Source: CAVQCJ01 sp963849365 (lineage in GTDB: Bacteria; Actinomycetota; Actinomycetes; Prado026). From it: DNA of 64,000 bases. Where the stretch lies: NCBI GenBank assembly GCA_963849365.1, contig CAWKHA010000004.1, positions 1,798,001-1,862,000 on the forward strand, given 5' to 3'. Every line of letters begins with the position of its first letter. The stretch's first letter is position 1. The position numbers and the translations under genes were made by a program. The notes under the pieces were generated by a model. That model saw only the letters and a program-made list of their open reading frames with translations. It did no database searches and was not told the origin of the DNA. This document shows, in pieces, positions 54,371 to 63,732 of this stretch.

Positions 54371-54661
54371 TCAGGGCCAGACGTGCGGTGGACCGTACGT
54401 GAGGCAGACCCCCGCCGCGGTCGCGCACGCGAACATGGCCACCAGCACGACCGCCACCAACCGCAGCCATGCCGAGCGCGGTGCGGGTGCGGCCATCGCC
54501 GGCGGCATGTACACGATCGGGAGCACGGCGCCGCTGCGCAGGTCCATCCAGTGCGGGTCGAGCTCGGCGTCCGGGCCGGCGTCGGGGACGTCCCAGAACC
54601 GGACCTCCGGCCCCACGTCGATCGCGCCGGGGTCGAGCGGCCCGGTCCGCTGCGTTGCCAT
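54371..54661 (-). CDS. small C-terminally anchored membrane protein, 96 aa
   Basis: 96 residues. A soluble N-terminus with VGPEVRFWDVPDAGPDAELD and a single hydrophobic helix near the C-terminus (RLVAVVLVAMFACATAAGVC). Not recognised. It precedes the hydrolase and kynureninase on the same strand with only 7 bp between, so it is likely the first gene of that operon. It could be a tail-anchored partner. Confidence 0.6.
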   Translation of the reverse strand: MATQRTGPLDPGAIDVGPEVRFWDVPDAGPDAELDPHWMDLRSGAVLPIVYMPPAMAAPAPRSAWLRLVAVVLVAMFACATAAGVCLTYGPPHVWP

Positions 54662-54705
54662 GCCCGGAGTCTCTCCCGTGGCCCCGCGCCCGGCAAGGAC
54701 GCCCG

Positions 54706-54711
54706 TATGAT
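54706..54711 (+). promoter_or_regulatory. -10 hexamer TATGAT of the cupin gene
   Basis: TATGAT, close to the ideal TATAAT, followed by 6 nt and the GTG at 54718. Confidence 0.5.
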
Positions 54712-54717
54712 CCGGAC

Positions 54718-55167
54718 GTGGACTCCTCCGGCGAGGGCGGCGTGGCAGGGGGCGCGGCCTGGCACCGGCGACTGGAGCACGTCGCCGGGTCCGCGCTCAG
54801 CCCGGACACCGCGCAGACACCGGGCATGGCCCGGTTCGCCGCCATCTCCGGGCGCACCGTCGGGTCGGAGAAGCTCTGGATGGGGCGTACGCACGTCTCG
54901 CCGGGCACGAGCTCGGGTGACCACCACCACGGCGGGTCCGAGACGGCGATCTACGTCGTCGCCGGCCACCCGGTCTTCGTGTTCGCGCAGGACGGCGCCG
55001 AGGTCCGCGTCGAGACCTCGCCCGGGGACTTCGTGTTCGTGCCGCCGTACGCGCCGCACCGCGAGGAGAACCCGTCGCCGGACACCGAGGCCGTGGTCGT
55101 CATCGCCCGCAGCACCCAGGAGGCGATCGTCGTGAACCTCCCCGGCCTGGACGCGCGCGACCCGTGA
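54718..55167 (+). CDS. cupin-domain protein
   Basis: 149 residues. A single cupin_2 barrel: metal-binding motif 1 in SSGDHHHGGSETAIYVVAGH and motif 2 in SPGDFVFVPPYAPHREENP. Histidines and Glu suitable for a metal are intact. The N-terminal 45 residues are a strand-poor extension. No enzyme class can be assigned. Divergent from the small membrane protein/kynureninase operon. Confidence 0.88.
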   Translation: MDSSGEGGVAGGAAWHRRLEHVAGSALSPDTAQTPGMARFAAISGRTVGSEKLWMGRTHVSPGTSSGDHHHGGSETAIYVVAGHPVFVFAQDGAEVRVETSPGDFVFVPPYAPHREENPSPDTEAVVVIARSTQEAIVVNLPGLDARDP

Positions 55168-55256
55168 GCGCGCACCCGGTGAGCCGGCGGCCGCCGGCTC
55201 ACCGCAGGGCCGCGCCGGTCTGGAGATCCGCGGCGGCCGCGGCCGGTGACCGACTC

Positions 55257-55326
55257 GTTTCACACCCGCTGTGGTGGCGAGTGCCCTGGTACACCGGCGC
55301 ATCCACACCCACAGCGGGTGTGAAAC
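55257..55326. terminator. perfect 18-bp inverted repeat between convergent genes
   Basis: Arms GTTTCACACCCGCTGTGG (55257-55274) and its exact complement (55309-55326) enclose a 34-nt loop. It sits between the cupin and cysS stops and could serve as a bidirectional terminator. Confidence 0.6.
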
Positions 55327-55345
55327 ACCGGACGGGCGGCCGCCG

Positions 55346-56770
55346 TCAGGGCGTCGAGCGGGTCCAGGTCTGGCCGGCTGCGGTGTCGCTCACGTGCACG
55401 CCGAGGGCTGCCAGCTCGTGGCGCAGGCGGTCCGACGCGACCCAGTCCTGCGCAGTACGGGCGGCCGCGCGTGCCGCCAGCAGGCCGGCCGCACCGGGGG
55501 GCAGCTCGCCCGGTGCTGGCGCGGTCGCATCCCGTGGCCGGCCCACGGTCCGGGCCAGATCGAGCCCGAACACGCGGTCGGCGTACGCGAAGGTCTCGAA
55601 CTTCGCACCGGCCGGCACGCCGGCGTCGCGCTCCAGCCGGCGCAGGACCTGGAGAGCGCGCGGGGTGTCCAGGTCGTCGAGCAGGGCGCCGACCAGAGCC
55701 GCGGCGGTCTCGGCCGGCATCGGCCGCGAGGGCTCCTCGGCCCAGCCGGCCACGCGCTCCCGCCAGCGGGCCAGCTGCCGGTCCGCCGCGGCGATCGCGT
55801 CCCAGCTGAGGTCGACCTGCGTGCGGTAGCGCGTGCCCAGGAAGGCCAGCCGCAAGGCCAGCGGGTCGAGCCCGCGCTCGACGACGTCGCTCAGCAGCAC
55901 GACGTTCCCGGTCGACTTGGCCATCTTGCGGCCCTCGAACAGCAGGTGCTCTCCGTGCACCCAGTGCCGCACCACCTCGTGCCCGGCGGCGGCGTCGGAC
56001 TGCGCCCGCTCGTCCTCGTGGTGCGGGAAGCGCAGGTCGATGCCGCCGGTGTGCACGTCGACGACGTCGCCGAGGAAGTGCATCGACATCGCCGAGCACT
56101 CGATGTGCCAGCCGGGGAACCCCGGCCCCCAGGGGGAGTCCCACACGAGCTCGCGCCGGTCGCCGGCCCGCTTCCACAGCGCCCAGTCGGCATGGAACCG
56201 CTTGGCCTCGTCGACCGCCCCGTCGAAACGGTGACCGGGTCGCAGCGCGTCGAGCCGGTTGCCCGACAGCGCCCCGTAGGTGGGGAAGCTCGCCGCGTCG
56301 TAGAACACCGACCCGTCTTCGCCCACGTAGGCGTGGCCGCGCTCGACCAGCCGGCCGATGAGGTCGAGCATCAGAGCGATGGACTCGCTCGCCCGCGGAT
56401 ACACCTGGGCCGGCCGGACGCCGAGCCGGGCCAGGTCGGCATGGAACGCCGCCTCGTAGTGCCGGGCGATGTCCATCGGCCCGCGGCCCTCGGCGGCCGC
56501 GCCCGCGAGCACCTTGTCCTCGCCGGACACCGCGAGGTCGTCGTCCTCGGCCATGTGCCCGACGTCGGTGATGTTCTGCACCATCCGGACCTGCAGCCCG
56601 TCCAGCTCGGCCGCGCGGTGCACCAGGTCGCCGAGCAGGAACGTGCGCAGGTTGCCGACGTGCGCGTCGCGGTAGACGGTCGGGCCGCAGCAGTACAGCC
56701 TCAGCGCACCGTCGCGCACCGGGACGATGTCGACCACGCCCCGGGCCCGGGTGTCGTACAGGCGCAGCAT
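55346..56770 (-). CDS. cysS: cysteinyl-tRNA synthetase
   Basis: 474 residues, full length. Class I motifs: HVGN version of HIGH at 37-40 within CGPTVYRDAHVGNLR, zinc ligands including C28 and the later C/H residues (WHIECSAM), and KMAKS version of KMSKS at about 281. The CGPTVY form marks CysS rather than the mycothiol ligase MshC. It charges tRNA-Cys. It starts 28 bp after the pgi stop on the same strand. Confidence 0.95.
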   Translation of the reverse strand: MLRLYDTRARGVVDIVPVRDGALRLYCCGPTVYRDAHVGNLRTFLLGDLVHRAAELDGLQVRMVQNITDVGHMAEDDDLAVSGEDKVLAGAAAEGRGPMDIARHYEAAFHADLARLGVRPAQVYPRASESIALMLDLIGRLVERGHAYVGEDGSVFYDAASFPTYGALSGNRLDALRPGHRFDGAVDEAKRFHADWALWKRAGDRRELVWDSPWGPGFPGWHIECSAMSMHFLGDVVDVHTGGIDLRFPHHEDERAQSDAAAGHEVVRHWVHGEHLLFEGRKMAKSTGNVVLLSDVVERGLDPLALRLAFLGTRYRTQVDLSWDAIAAADRQLARWRERVAGWAEEPSRPMPAETAAALVGALLDDLDTPRALQVLRRLERDAGVPAGAKFETFAYADRVFGLDLARTVGRPRDATAPAPGELPPGAAGLLAARAAARTAQDWVASDRLRHELAALGVHVSDTAAGQTWTRSTP

Positions 56771-56798
56771 CGGCGGCCGTCCCGAGACGTCTCGCCGG

Positions 56799-58463
56799 TC
56801 AGCCGGCGCGGCCGGCGCGCATGCGGCGCAGCAGCTCTGCGGTCGAGGAGTCCAGGCCGGTCGTGTCCGGCTCGTCGGCCGACGTCAGGAGCGGCGCGAG
56901 CCGGTTCGCCATCACCTTGCCCAGCTCGACACCCCACTGGTCGAACGAGTCCAGGCCCCAGACGACACCCTGGGTGAGGACCCGGTGCTCGTACGCCGCG
57001 ACCAGCTGGCCCAGCACTGACGGCGTGACCTGCGGCGCGAGGATCAGGTTGGACGGCCGGTTGCCCGGCATGACCTTGTGCGGCACGACCTGCGGCGTGG
57101 TGCCCTCGGCGGCGACCTCCTCGGCGGTCTTGCCGAACGCCAGCGCCTGCGGCTGCGCGAGCAGGTTGGAGCTGAACAGTTCGTGCATGCCGTCCAGGTC
57201 GTGCAGCGGCTGGGCGAACCCGATGAAGTCGGCCGGCACCAGCCGCGTGCCCTGGTGCAGCAGCTGGTAGAAGGCGTGCTGTCCGTTGGTCCCCGGCTCG
57301 CCCCACACGATCTCGCCGGTGTCCCAGTGCACGGCCTGGCCGTCCCGGGTCACCGACTTCCCGTTGCTCTCCATGCACAGCTGCTGCAGGTAGGCGGGGA
57401 ACCGCGCGAGGTACTGGCTGTACGGCAGCACTGCCTGGCTCTGCGCACCGAAGAAGTCGCTGTACCAGACCGAGATCAGCCCGAGCAGGACCGGCAGGTT
57501 CTGGTCGAAGGGGGCGTGTCGCAGGTGCTGGTCGATCGTGCGGAACCCGGCGAGCATCTCGCCGAACTGCTCGGGCCCGATCGCCACCATCAACGACAGG
57601 CCGATCGCGGAGTCGAAGGAGTACCGGCCGCCCACCCAGTCCCAGAACCCGAACATGTTGGCCGGGTCGATGCCGAAGGCCGCGACCCGGTCCGCCTGTG
57701 TGGACACCGCAACGAAGTGCCGTGCGACCGCGCCCGGGTCCGTGCTGGCGGCACCCGGGCGGGCCGCGTCCAGCCCGAGCCCGCGCAGCAGCCACTGCCG
57801 GGCTGCCGTGGCGTTCGCCAGGGTCTCCTGCGTCGAGAACGTCTTCGAGCAGATGATGAACAGCGTCTCGGCCGGGTCGAGCCCCTGCAACGCCTCGGCC
57901 ACGTCGGTGGGGTCGACGTTCGAGACGAAGCGGAAGGTCAACGACCGGTCCGCGTACGCCCGCAGCGCCTGGTACGCCATCGCCGGCCCGAGGTCCGAGC
58001 CGCCGATGCCGATGTTGACCACCGCGCGGATCCGTCGCCCGGTGTGCCCGGTCCAGGCCCCGCTGCGGACGTCGCGGGCGAACGCGCCCATCCGGTCCAG
58101 CACCGCGTGCACGTCGGCGACCACGTCCTGGCCGTCGACGACGAGCGACTCCCCGCGCGGCATGCGCAGCGCGACGTGCAGCACCGCGCGGTCCTCGGTC
58201 GTGTTGATGTGCGCGCCGGTGAACATGGCCTCGATCCGCTCGCGCAGCCCGGCCCGCTCGGCCAGCGCGACCAGCAGCTGCACGGTCTGTGCGGTGAGGA
58301 TGTTCTTGGAGTAGTCCAGGTACAGGTCGCCGGCCTGCACGGCCAGGGCTTTCCCCCGCGCGGGGTCGGCGCCGAACAGCTCGCGCAGGGTGGTCCCGCC
58401 GAGCTCGTCGCGGTGCGCCTGCAGCGCGGCCCACTCCGGCGTCCGGTCGATGCGTCCGGGCAT
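56799..58463 (-). CDS. pgi: glucose-6-phosphate isomerase
   Basis: 554 residues. Pgi signatures: VNIGIGGSDLGPAMAYQAL, the sugar-phosphate site ICSKTFSTQETLANA, VGGRYSFDSAIGLSLM, catalytic Glu in WGEPGTNGQHAFYQLLHQGT and the C-terminal FDQWGVELGK. It interconverts glucose-6-phosphate and fructose-6-phosphate. ATG 58463 is chosen because of GGAGG and GAGGAG upstream. It starts 4 bp after the gnd stop, so the two form an operon. Confidence 0.96.
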   Translation of the reverse strand: MPGRIDRTPEWAALQAHRDELGGTTLRELFGADPARGKALAVQAGDLYLDYSKNILTAQTVQLLVALAERAGLRERIEAMFTGAHINTTEDRAVLHVALRMPRGESLVVDGQDVVADVHAVLDRMGAFARDVRSGAWTGHTGRRIRAVVNIGIGGSDLGPAMAYQALRAYADRSLTFRFVSNVDPTDVAEALQGLDPAETLFIICSKTFSTQETLANATAARQWLLRGLGLDAARPGAASTDPGAVARHFVAVSTQADRVAAFGIDPANMFGFWDWVGGRYSFDSAIGLSLMVAIGPEQFGEMLAGFRTIDQHLRHAPFDQNLPVLLGLISVWYSDFFGAQSQAVLPYSQYLARFPAYLQQLCMESNGKSVTRDGQAVHWDTGEIVWGEPGTNGQHAFYQLLHQGTRLVPADFIGFAQPLHDLDGMHELFSSNLLAQPQALAFGKTAEEVAAEGTTPQVVPHKVMPGNRPSNLILAPQVTPSVLGQLVAAYEHRVLTQGVVWGLDSFDQWGVELGKVMANRLAPLLTSADEPDTTGLDSSTAELLRRMRAGRAG

Positions 58464-58467
58464 CTCC

Positions 58468-59493
58468 TCAGCTCCTCCCGCCGTGCGCCTGCTCGGCATG
58501 GCCGCCGAACTCCTTGCGCATCGCGGAGAGGATCTTGTCGGCGTACTCGGCGTTGCCGCGCGAGGAGAACCGTTCGAACAGAGCCGCGGTGATCGTGTAC
58601 GCCGGGACGCCCTCGTCGACGGCGGCCAGCACCGTCCAGCGTCCCTCGCCGGAGTCCGACACGCGGCCCCCGAAACCGGACAGGTCGGGGTCGGCGTGCA
58701 GCGCCTTGGACGTCAGGTCGAGCAGCCACGACGCCACCACGCTGCCCCGCCGCCACACCTCGGCCACGGCCGGGATGTCGAGCTCGTACTGGTAGTACTG
58801 CGGGTCGCGCAGCGGGGTGGTCTCGGCATCGGCCGTACGCTCCTCGCGGCCGGCGCCCGCGTGCCGCAGGATCGCCAGCCCCTCGGCGTACGCGGCCATC
58901 AGCCCGTACTCGATGCCGTTGTGCACCATCTTCACGAAGTGCCCGGCGCCGTTGGGGCCGCAGTGCAGCCAGCCACGCTCGGCCGTGCTCGGGTCGCCGT
59001 CGAACCCGGGGGTGCGCGGTGCCGCGTCGAAGCCGGGAGCGAGGCTCTCGAACACGGGGGCGAGGTGCGCGATCGCCTCGTCCGGGCCGCCGACCATCAG
59101 GCAGTAGCCGCGCTCCAGCCCGAACACCCCGCCGCTGGTCCCGCAGTCGACGTACCTGATCCCGCGCGGTGCCAGCCTGGCCGCGGTGTCGATGTCGTCG
59201 CGGTAGTACGAGTTGCCGCCGTCGACGATGATGTCGCCGTCGCCCATCAGCGCCGCGAGCTGTTGGACGGTCTGCTGCGTGAACGCCGCCGGCACCATCA
59301 CCCAGGCCGTCCTGGGTCCGGAGAGCCGCCCGACGAAGTCCTCCAGGGACGAGGCCCCCACGGCACCGTCGGCGGCCAGCGCCCGGACCGAGTCAGGGTT
59401 GACGTCGAAGACGACGCACTCGTGGCCGGCGCGCATCAGTCGCCGCACCATGCCGGCGCCCATCCGTCCCAGGCCGACCATCCCCAGCTGCAT
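58468..59493 (-). CDS. gnd: 6-phosphogluconate dehydrogenase (decarboxylating), short form
   Basis: 341 residues, the length of the short GndA/YqeC-type enzyme. The cofactor loop GLGRMGAGM is at 8-16. The substrate motif DGGNSYYRDD and the catalytic KMVHNGIEYG follow, and the C-terminal helical domain is typical. It converts 6-phosphogluconate to ribulose-5-phosphate, feeding the pentose-phosphate pathway. AAGGGAG precedes the ATG at 59493. The 180 bp upstream hold no recognisable gene. Confidence 0.94.
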   Translation of the reverse strand: MQLGMVGLGRMGAGMVRRLMRAGHECVVFDVNPDSVRALAADGAVGASSLEDFVGRLSGPRTAWVMVPAAFTQQTVQQLAALMGDGDIIVDGGNSYYRDDIDTAARLAPRGIRYVDCGTSGGVFGLERGYCLMVGGPDEAIAHLAPVFESLAPGFDAAPRTPGFDGDPSTAERGWLHCGPNGAGHFVKMVHNGIEYGLMAAYAEGLAILRHAGAGREERTADAETTPLRDPQYYQYELDIPAVAEVWRRGSVVASWLLDLTSKALHADPDLSGFGGRVSDSGEGRWTVLAAVDEGVPAYTITAALFERFSSRGNAEYADKILSAMRKEFGGHAEQAHGGRS

Positions 59494-59673
59494 GGCTGCT
59501 CCCTTGTCGTCCGGCGGTCGCCCGCCCGAGCGGTCACCCCATCCTTGCGGGCGACGGGACCAGCGGCTACCGGGCGACGGCCCGCCGGCACAGGGGTGCG
59601 GCACCGGCGGCAGGTCGAGGCTCGCTCCGGGCCTGCTCGGTCACGGCCACCCGCGCAGCAGAGTCCCAGAACG

Positions 59674-60468
59674 TCATCGACCCCGGTCGGGCACCAGGCG
59701 GTACTGGTAGGTGTGGTGCTCGGTGAAGCCGGCGCCCGCGTAGAGCGCCAGCGCCGGGGCGTTCTCGGCCGCGACCTGCAGGTAGCAGCAGCGGGCGTCG
59801 TGCCCGTCCGCCCACGCGGCCAGCCCGCGCAGGATCAGCCCGCCGAGCCCCTGGCGGCGCGCCGACGGCTCCACCTCGACCGCCGTGACCCCGAGCCAGC
59901 CCGTACCGCCGCGGTCGACGTCCACCGAGCCCCGGGCGATCGCCAGCACCTGTCCGTCCGGACCGCGCACCGAGGCGAACGCGAGGGTGTCGCCGTTCTC
60001 GATCACCTCGCGGGCGTGCGCCGGCAGCGTCCCGCCGCGGTAGTGGTACGCGCCCACCCAGTCGTCGTCGGGCCGCCCGGCGACGCGGACCGCCGGGCGG
60101 CCGGCCGAAAGGTCCGACGCGTGCCCGCGCACGAGTGATCCGACCGGGGCCACCAGGACCCGGACGACGTCGCCCAGCGGCCAGCCGCGGCGCACGAGCT
60201 CGTCGTCGACCGCGGCGGCGTCCGGCAGCGGCAGCAGGAACCGGGGGCGAAGACCGCGGGCGGCGTACCAGCGCTCGACCCGGTCGACCGCCTGGCCCAG
60301 CGGCAGCCCCGGGTCGCCGAGCGGCAGCGCCGAGTTGGACCGGCCGGTGAAGCCACCGGCAGCGCGCAGCAGCCAGCCTCCCAGGGCCTCGGTCTCGGTG
60401 CCGCGCCAGCCGCGGGCCGCGACCGCCTCGAGGTCCGCGACACTCACCCGGCACAGCTGCGACGACAC
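59674..60468 (-). CDS. GNAT-family N-acetyltransferase
   Basis: 264 residues. The C-terminal GNAT domain has VTAVEVEPSARRQGLGGLIL (acetyl-CoA loop R-x-x-G-x-G/L) and YLQVAAENAPALALYAGAGF. The N-terminal half (about 1-150) is a second, degenerate acetyltransferase-like region. GTG 60468 has AGGGG 7 nt upstream; the frame is open to 60489. It is divergent from fdxA, an arrangement common in actinobacteria. Substrate unknown. Confidence 0.88.
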   Translation of the reverse strand: MSSQLCRVSVADLEAVAARGWRGTETEALGGWLLRAAGGFTGRSNSALPLGDPGLPLGQAVDRVERWYAARGLRPRFLLPLPDAAAVDDELVRRGWPLGDVVRVLVAPVGSLVRGHASDLSAGRPAVRVAGRPDDDWVGAYHYRGGTLPAHAREVIENGDTLAFASVRGPDGQVLAIARGSVDVDRGGTGWLGVTAVEVEPSARRQGLGGLILRGLAAWADGHDARCCYLQVAAENAPALALYAGAGFTEHHTYQYRLVPDRGR

Positions 60469-60581
60469 GCGGCGACCCCTCACGCCCACCCGGGCAAGAC
60501 ATCCGTGACGGCGCTCGCGATACTAGGTGGCGTACCGGACGCCCCGGGGTCGCCCGGAGCGCCGCAGCGAGGAGGAGCTCG

Positions 60582-60908
60582 GTGACCTACGTCATCGCCC
60601 TGCCATGTGTCGATGTCCTCGACCGGGCGTGCATCGAGGAGTGCCCGGTCGACTGCATCTACGAGGGCGAGCGGATGCTGTACATCCACCCCGACGAGTG
60701 CGTCGACTGCGGGGCCTGCGAACCGGTCTGCCCGGTCGAGGCGATCTTCTACGAGGACGATGTCCCCGAGCAGTGGAAGGACTACTACAAGGCGAACGTC
60801 GAGTTCTTCGACGACCTCGGCTCGCCCGGCGGCGCCGCCAAGCTCGGCAAGATCGAGAAGGACCACCCGATCGTGGCGGCCCTGCCACCGCAGGTGGTCG
60901 AGCACTGA
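60582..60908 (+). CDS. fdxA: 7Fe ferredoxin FdxA
   Basis: 108 residues. Cysteines at 9, 17 and 50 fit a [3Fe-4S] cluster and those at 21, 40, 43 and 46 a [4Fe-4S] cluster, with C25 spare, as in mycobacterial and Streptomyces seven-iron ferredoxins. The C-terminal EQWKDYYKANVEFFDDLG extension is family-typical. It is a low-potential electron carrier. AGGAGGAG precedes the GTG. dapC follows 17 bp later. Confidence 0.95.
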   Translation: MTYVIALPCVDVLDRACIEECPVDCIYEGERMLYIHPDECVDCGACEPVCPVEAIFYEDDVPEQWKDYYKANVEFFDDLGSPGGAAKLGKIEKDHPIVAALPPQVVEH

Positions 60909-60925
60909 CGTCCGGCCCCGGGCCG

Positions 60926-62038
60926 GTGCCGGGCGAGCGGTCCTCGGGCGGGCCGGTCTCTGGGCGGCTGCCCGACTTCCCCTGGGACCTGCTGGCACCG
61001 TGGGGGAACCGCGCCCGTGCCCATCCCGACGGCATCGTCGACCTGTCGGTCGGCACCCCCGTGGACCCGACCCCCGCCGTGGTGCAGGACGCGCTCCGCG
61101 CTGCGGCCGACGCCCCCGGCTACCCGACGGTGCAGGGCACCCTCCGGCTGCGCGAGGCGGCGGCCGGCTGGGTCGGGCGCAGGCTGCACGCCACGGTCGA
61201 CCCCGGGCAGATCCTGCCGACGGACGGGTCCAAGGAGCTCGTCGCCGGGCTGCCCGGCCTGCTCGGCCTGGGGCCGGGCTCGCGGGTCGCGATCCCCGAG
61301 CTGGCGTACCCGACGTACGCCGTGGGTGCGCTGATGGCCGGCGCCGAGGTGGTCGCCGCGGACTCGCTGGTGGCCCTCGGCCCGGCCCGGGTGGACCTGG
61401 TCTGGATCAACTCACCGTCCAACCCGACCGGGCGGGTGCTGCCGCCCGAGCACCTGGCGAAGGTCGTCGCGTGGGCGCGCGAGCGGGGCACGGTGGTGGC
61501 CTCTGACGAGTGCTACGTCGAGCTCGGCTGGTCCGCGCGGCCCACCTCGGTGCTGCACCCGGACGTCTGCGGCGGCACGCACGACGGTCTGCTGGCCGTG
61601 CACTCGCTGTCCAAGCGGTCGAACCTGGCCGGCTACCGGGCCGGGTTCGTGGCTGGCGACCCCGCCCTGGTCGCCGAGCTGCTGGCCGTCCGGAAACATC
61701 TCGGGATGATGGTGCCCGCCCCCGTGCAGGCGGCGATGGCGGCCGCGCTGGACGACGACCGGCACGTGGCCGAGCAGCGGGCGCGCTACCAGGCGCGGCG
61801 CGAGGTGCTGCTCGCCGCGTTCGGCGCGGCCGGGTTCACCGTCGGACACTCCGAGGCAGGGCTGTACCTGTGGGCGACGCGGGACGAGCCGTGCTGGGAC
61901 ACCGTCGAGTGGCTGGCCGAGCGCGGGATCCTGGTGGCGCCCGGGGACTTCTACGGACCGGCCGGGGCGCGGCACGTACGCATCGCGATCACGGCGACCG
62001 ACGAGCGGGTCGCCGCGGCAGCCGCCCGCCTCTCCTGA
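60926..62038 (+). CDS. dapC: succinyldiaminopimelate transaminase DapC
   Basis: 370 residues, class I/II aminotransferase. The PLP lysine is in VHSLSKRSNLAGYRAGF. NSPSNPTGRVLPPEHL and SDECYVELGW complete the cofactor pocket, and a terminal Arg-containing HVRIAIT binds the substrate carboxylate. It acts in lysine and meso-diaminopimelate synthesis. The start is uncertain: GTG 60926 is the first good start after fdxA. The dapD gene lies 1.7 kb on, on the other strand. Confidence 0.92.
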   Translation: MPGERSSGGPVSGRLPDFPWDLLAPWGNRARAHPDGIVDLSVGTPVDPTPAVVQDALRAAADAPGYPTVQGTLRLREAAAGWVGRRLHATVDPGQILPTDGSKELVAGLPGLLGLGPGSRVAIPELAYPTYAVGALMAGAEVVAADSLVALGPARVDLVWINSPSNPTGRVLPPEHLAKVVAWARERGTVVASDECYVELGWSARPTSVLHPDVCGGTHDGLLAVHSLSKRSNLAGYRAGFVAGDPALVAELLAVRKHLGMMVPAPVQAAMAAALDDDRHVAEQRARYQARREVLLAAFGAAGFTVGHSEAGLYLWATRDEPCWDTVEWLAERGILVAPGDFYGPAGARHVRIAITATDERVAAAAARLS

Positions 62039-62077
62039 AGCGTCGTGTGCAACGACCGGCTCCGGGGGAGCGGCTGG

Positions 62078-63661
62078 CTAGCGGGCGACCCGCAGCTTGC
62101 CGCGGCCGTCGGCTTTCGCCCCGTAGAGCGCCTCGTCCGCCCGCCGGTACAACGTGTCCAGGTCTTCCGGTCCACTCCCGCAGGCGGCGCCCACGCTGAC
62201 GGTGACGGTCAGCCCCGGTCGTAGCGCCGCCCAGTCCTCGGCGTCGACGAGCTGTCCGACGGCATCCGCGCGGGCCAGCACGACGTCGGCCGGTGCCCCG
62301 GTGAGCACGGCGCCGAACTCGTCACCGCCCAGCCGTACCGCCAGGTCCTCGGGGCGCAGCACGGACGTGACCAGCTGGCCGATCCGTCGTAGCACATGGT
62401 CCCCGACCTCGTGCCCGAACATGTCGTTGACCGGCTTGAAGCGGTCGACGTCCACGACCAGCATCGCCACCGCGGCGCCCACGGCGAGGGTGGCGCGCAG
62501 GTAGTCCAGCCGCTCGTCGAACGCACGACGGTTCCCCAGCCCGGTCAGCGGGTCCTCGAGCGTGACCCGGACCAGGTGCTCGTGCTCGGCCCGCAGCCGC
62601 CGGTGGTGCACCTGCTCGCGTGCGGCCGCGAGCCGCACGAGACGGTCGTCCCAGCGCTGCCGCGCCAGTGTCCGCGCGTACGCCCGGACCTCGACGCCGC
62701 GCTCGGGTTCGCGCGCCTGCTCGACCTGCGCCGCGGTCCAGTCGGCGAACGAGCGCTCGTAGATCGTCCCCTGGCTGCGGGTCAGCGCCTGCGCTGCGCC
62801 CGCCTCGGCCGCTGCCTCGTCGAGCCGTCCGGCGCGCAGGTGCGCGTGGGCCAGCGCCAGGTGCACCTGGGTGGACGGCAGCCAGTCCTGTCCCTCGACC
62901 TCCGCCCCGAGCGCGGTCAGCATCGGCACGCCGTCGTCGCCGGCCTGGTCGAGCAGGACCAGGCGCGCCAGCAGGCTCACCTGGAGCTCGCGGCCCCAAC
63001 CGTCGGGGAGATCGTTGAGCTCGACCGCCCCGGTGCTCGGCATGCGTGCCGCCGCCTCGACGTCGCCCACCTCGAGCAGCGCCGCCGTCCACCAGAACCA
63101 GGTCAGCGCCCGGTTGAGCCCGATCACGGGCGTGAGCAGCTGGTCGTCGCACAGCGGCAGCAGCTCTTCGGAGCGGGTGTAGAGCTCGTCCCCGAGCTCC
63201 CAGAGGTTCAGCGCCTCGTACGCGACGGCGAGGCTGATCATCCCGCTGACCCGGGCCAGCGGGTCGCCGTCGGCGTCGAGCAGGACCACGCCGCGGCTCG
63301 CCTCGGCCGCGAACCCGATCAGGTCGCCGTCGCGCAGGGCCAGCTCGGCCCGCATCCCCAGCGCAGCGGCCAGCAGGCCGAGGTCGCCGGCCCGCTCGGC
63401 GTCGTCCACCAGCCGAGCGCACGCCTGGTGCGCCTGGTCCGGCAGGTGGGTGACCGCGTCGACGGCCTGGGCATAGCGCAGGGCGGTGGTGACCTCGACC
63501 CAGCCCGCGGCCTGCGACCGTTCGACGGCCTCCAGCACCTCGGCGCGCGCGGCGCCCGCCGCAGGTGTCTGGAGCTCCTCGACCAGGTGGTAGGCGCGCA
63601 GCAACGCGGCACGCCGTTCCGGCGGCGTCCCTCTCGTGTCGCTGCGCGTGACCAGCTGCAT
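62078..63661 (-). CDS. GGDEF diguanylate cyclase with TPR-like sensor region
   Basis: 527 residues, no membrane segment. The N-terminal 340 residues are Ala/Leu-rich helix pairs like TPR repeats. A short coiled helix leads to a canonical GGDEF domain: DPLTGLGNRRAFDERL, VVDVDRFKPVNDMFGHEVGD and RLGGDEFGAVL at about 443-453. The inhibitory I-site RPED lies exactly 5 residues before GGDEF, so product feedback is expected. It makes cyclic di-GMP from GTP. ATG 63661 has AGGGGG about 9 nt upstream. Confidence 0.94.
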   Translation of the reverse strand: MQLVTRSDTRGTPPERRAALLRAYHLVEELQTPAAGAARAEVLEAVERSQAAGWVEVTTALRYAQAVDAVTHLPDQAHQACARLVDDAERAGDLGLLAAALGMRAELALRDGDLIGFAAEASRGVVLLDADGDPLARVSGMISLAVAYEALNLWELGDELYTRSEELLPLCDDQLLTPVIGLNRALTWFWWTAALLEVGDVEAAARMPSTGAVELNDLPDGWGRELQVSLLARLVLLDQAGDDGVPMLTALGAEVEGQDWLPSTQVHLALAHAHLRAGRLDEAAAEAGAAQALTRSQGTIYERSFADWTAAQVEQAREPERGVEVRAYARTLARQRWDDRLVRLAAAREQVHHRRLRAEHEHLVRVTLEDPLTGLGNRRAFDERLDYLRATLAVGAAVAMLVVDVDRFKPVNDMFGHEVGDHVLRRIGQLVTSVLRPEDLAVRLGGDEFGAVLTGAPADVVLARADAVGQLVDAEDWAALRPGLTVTVSVGAACGSGPEDLDTLYRRADEALYGAKADGRGKLRVAR

Positions 63662-63732
63662 GCCGGCGCACCCCCTCGGCCCTGCCAAACCCCCCTGGGT
63701 GTATCGGCGTGCCCGCCCCGGCGCCTGAGGCG

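Noticed and set aside
55346..56770. Mycothiol ligase MshC
   Set aside because: The CGPTVY and HVGN motifs and full length are those of cysteinyl-tRNA synthetase; MshC would show the CGITPYDATHLGH form.
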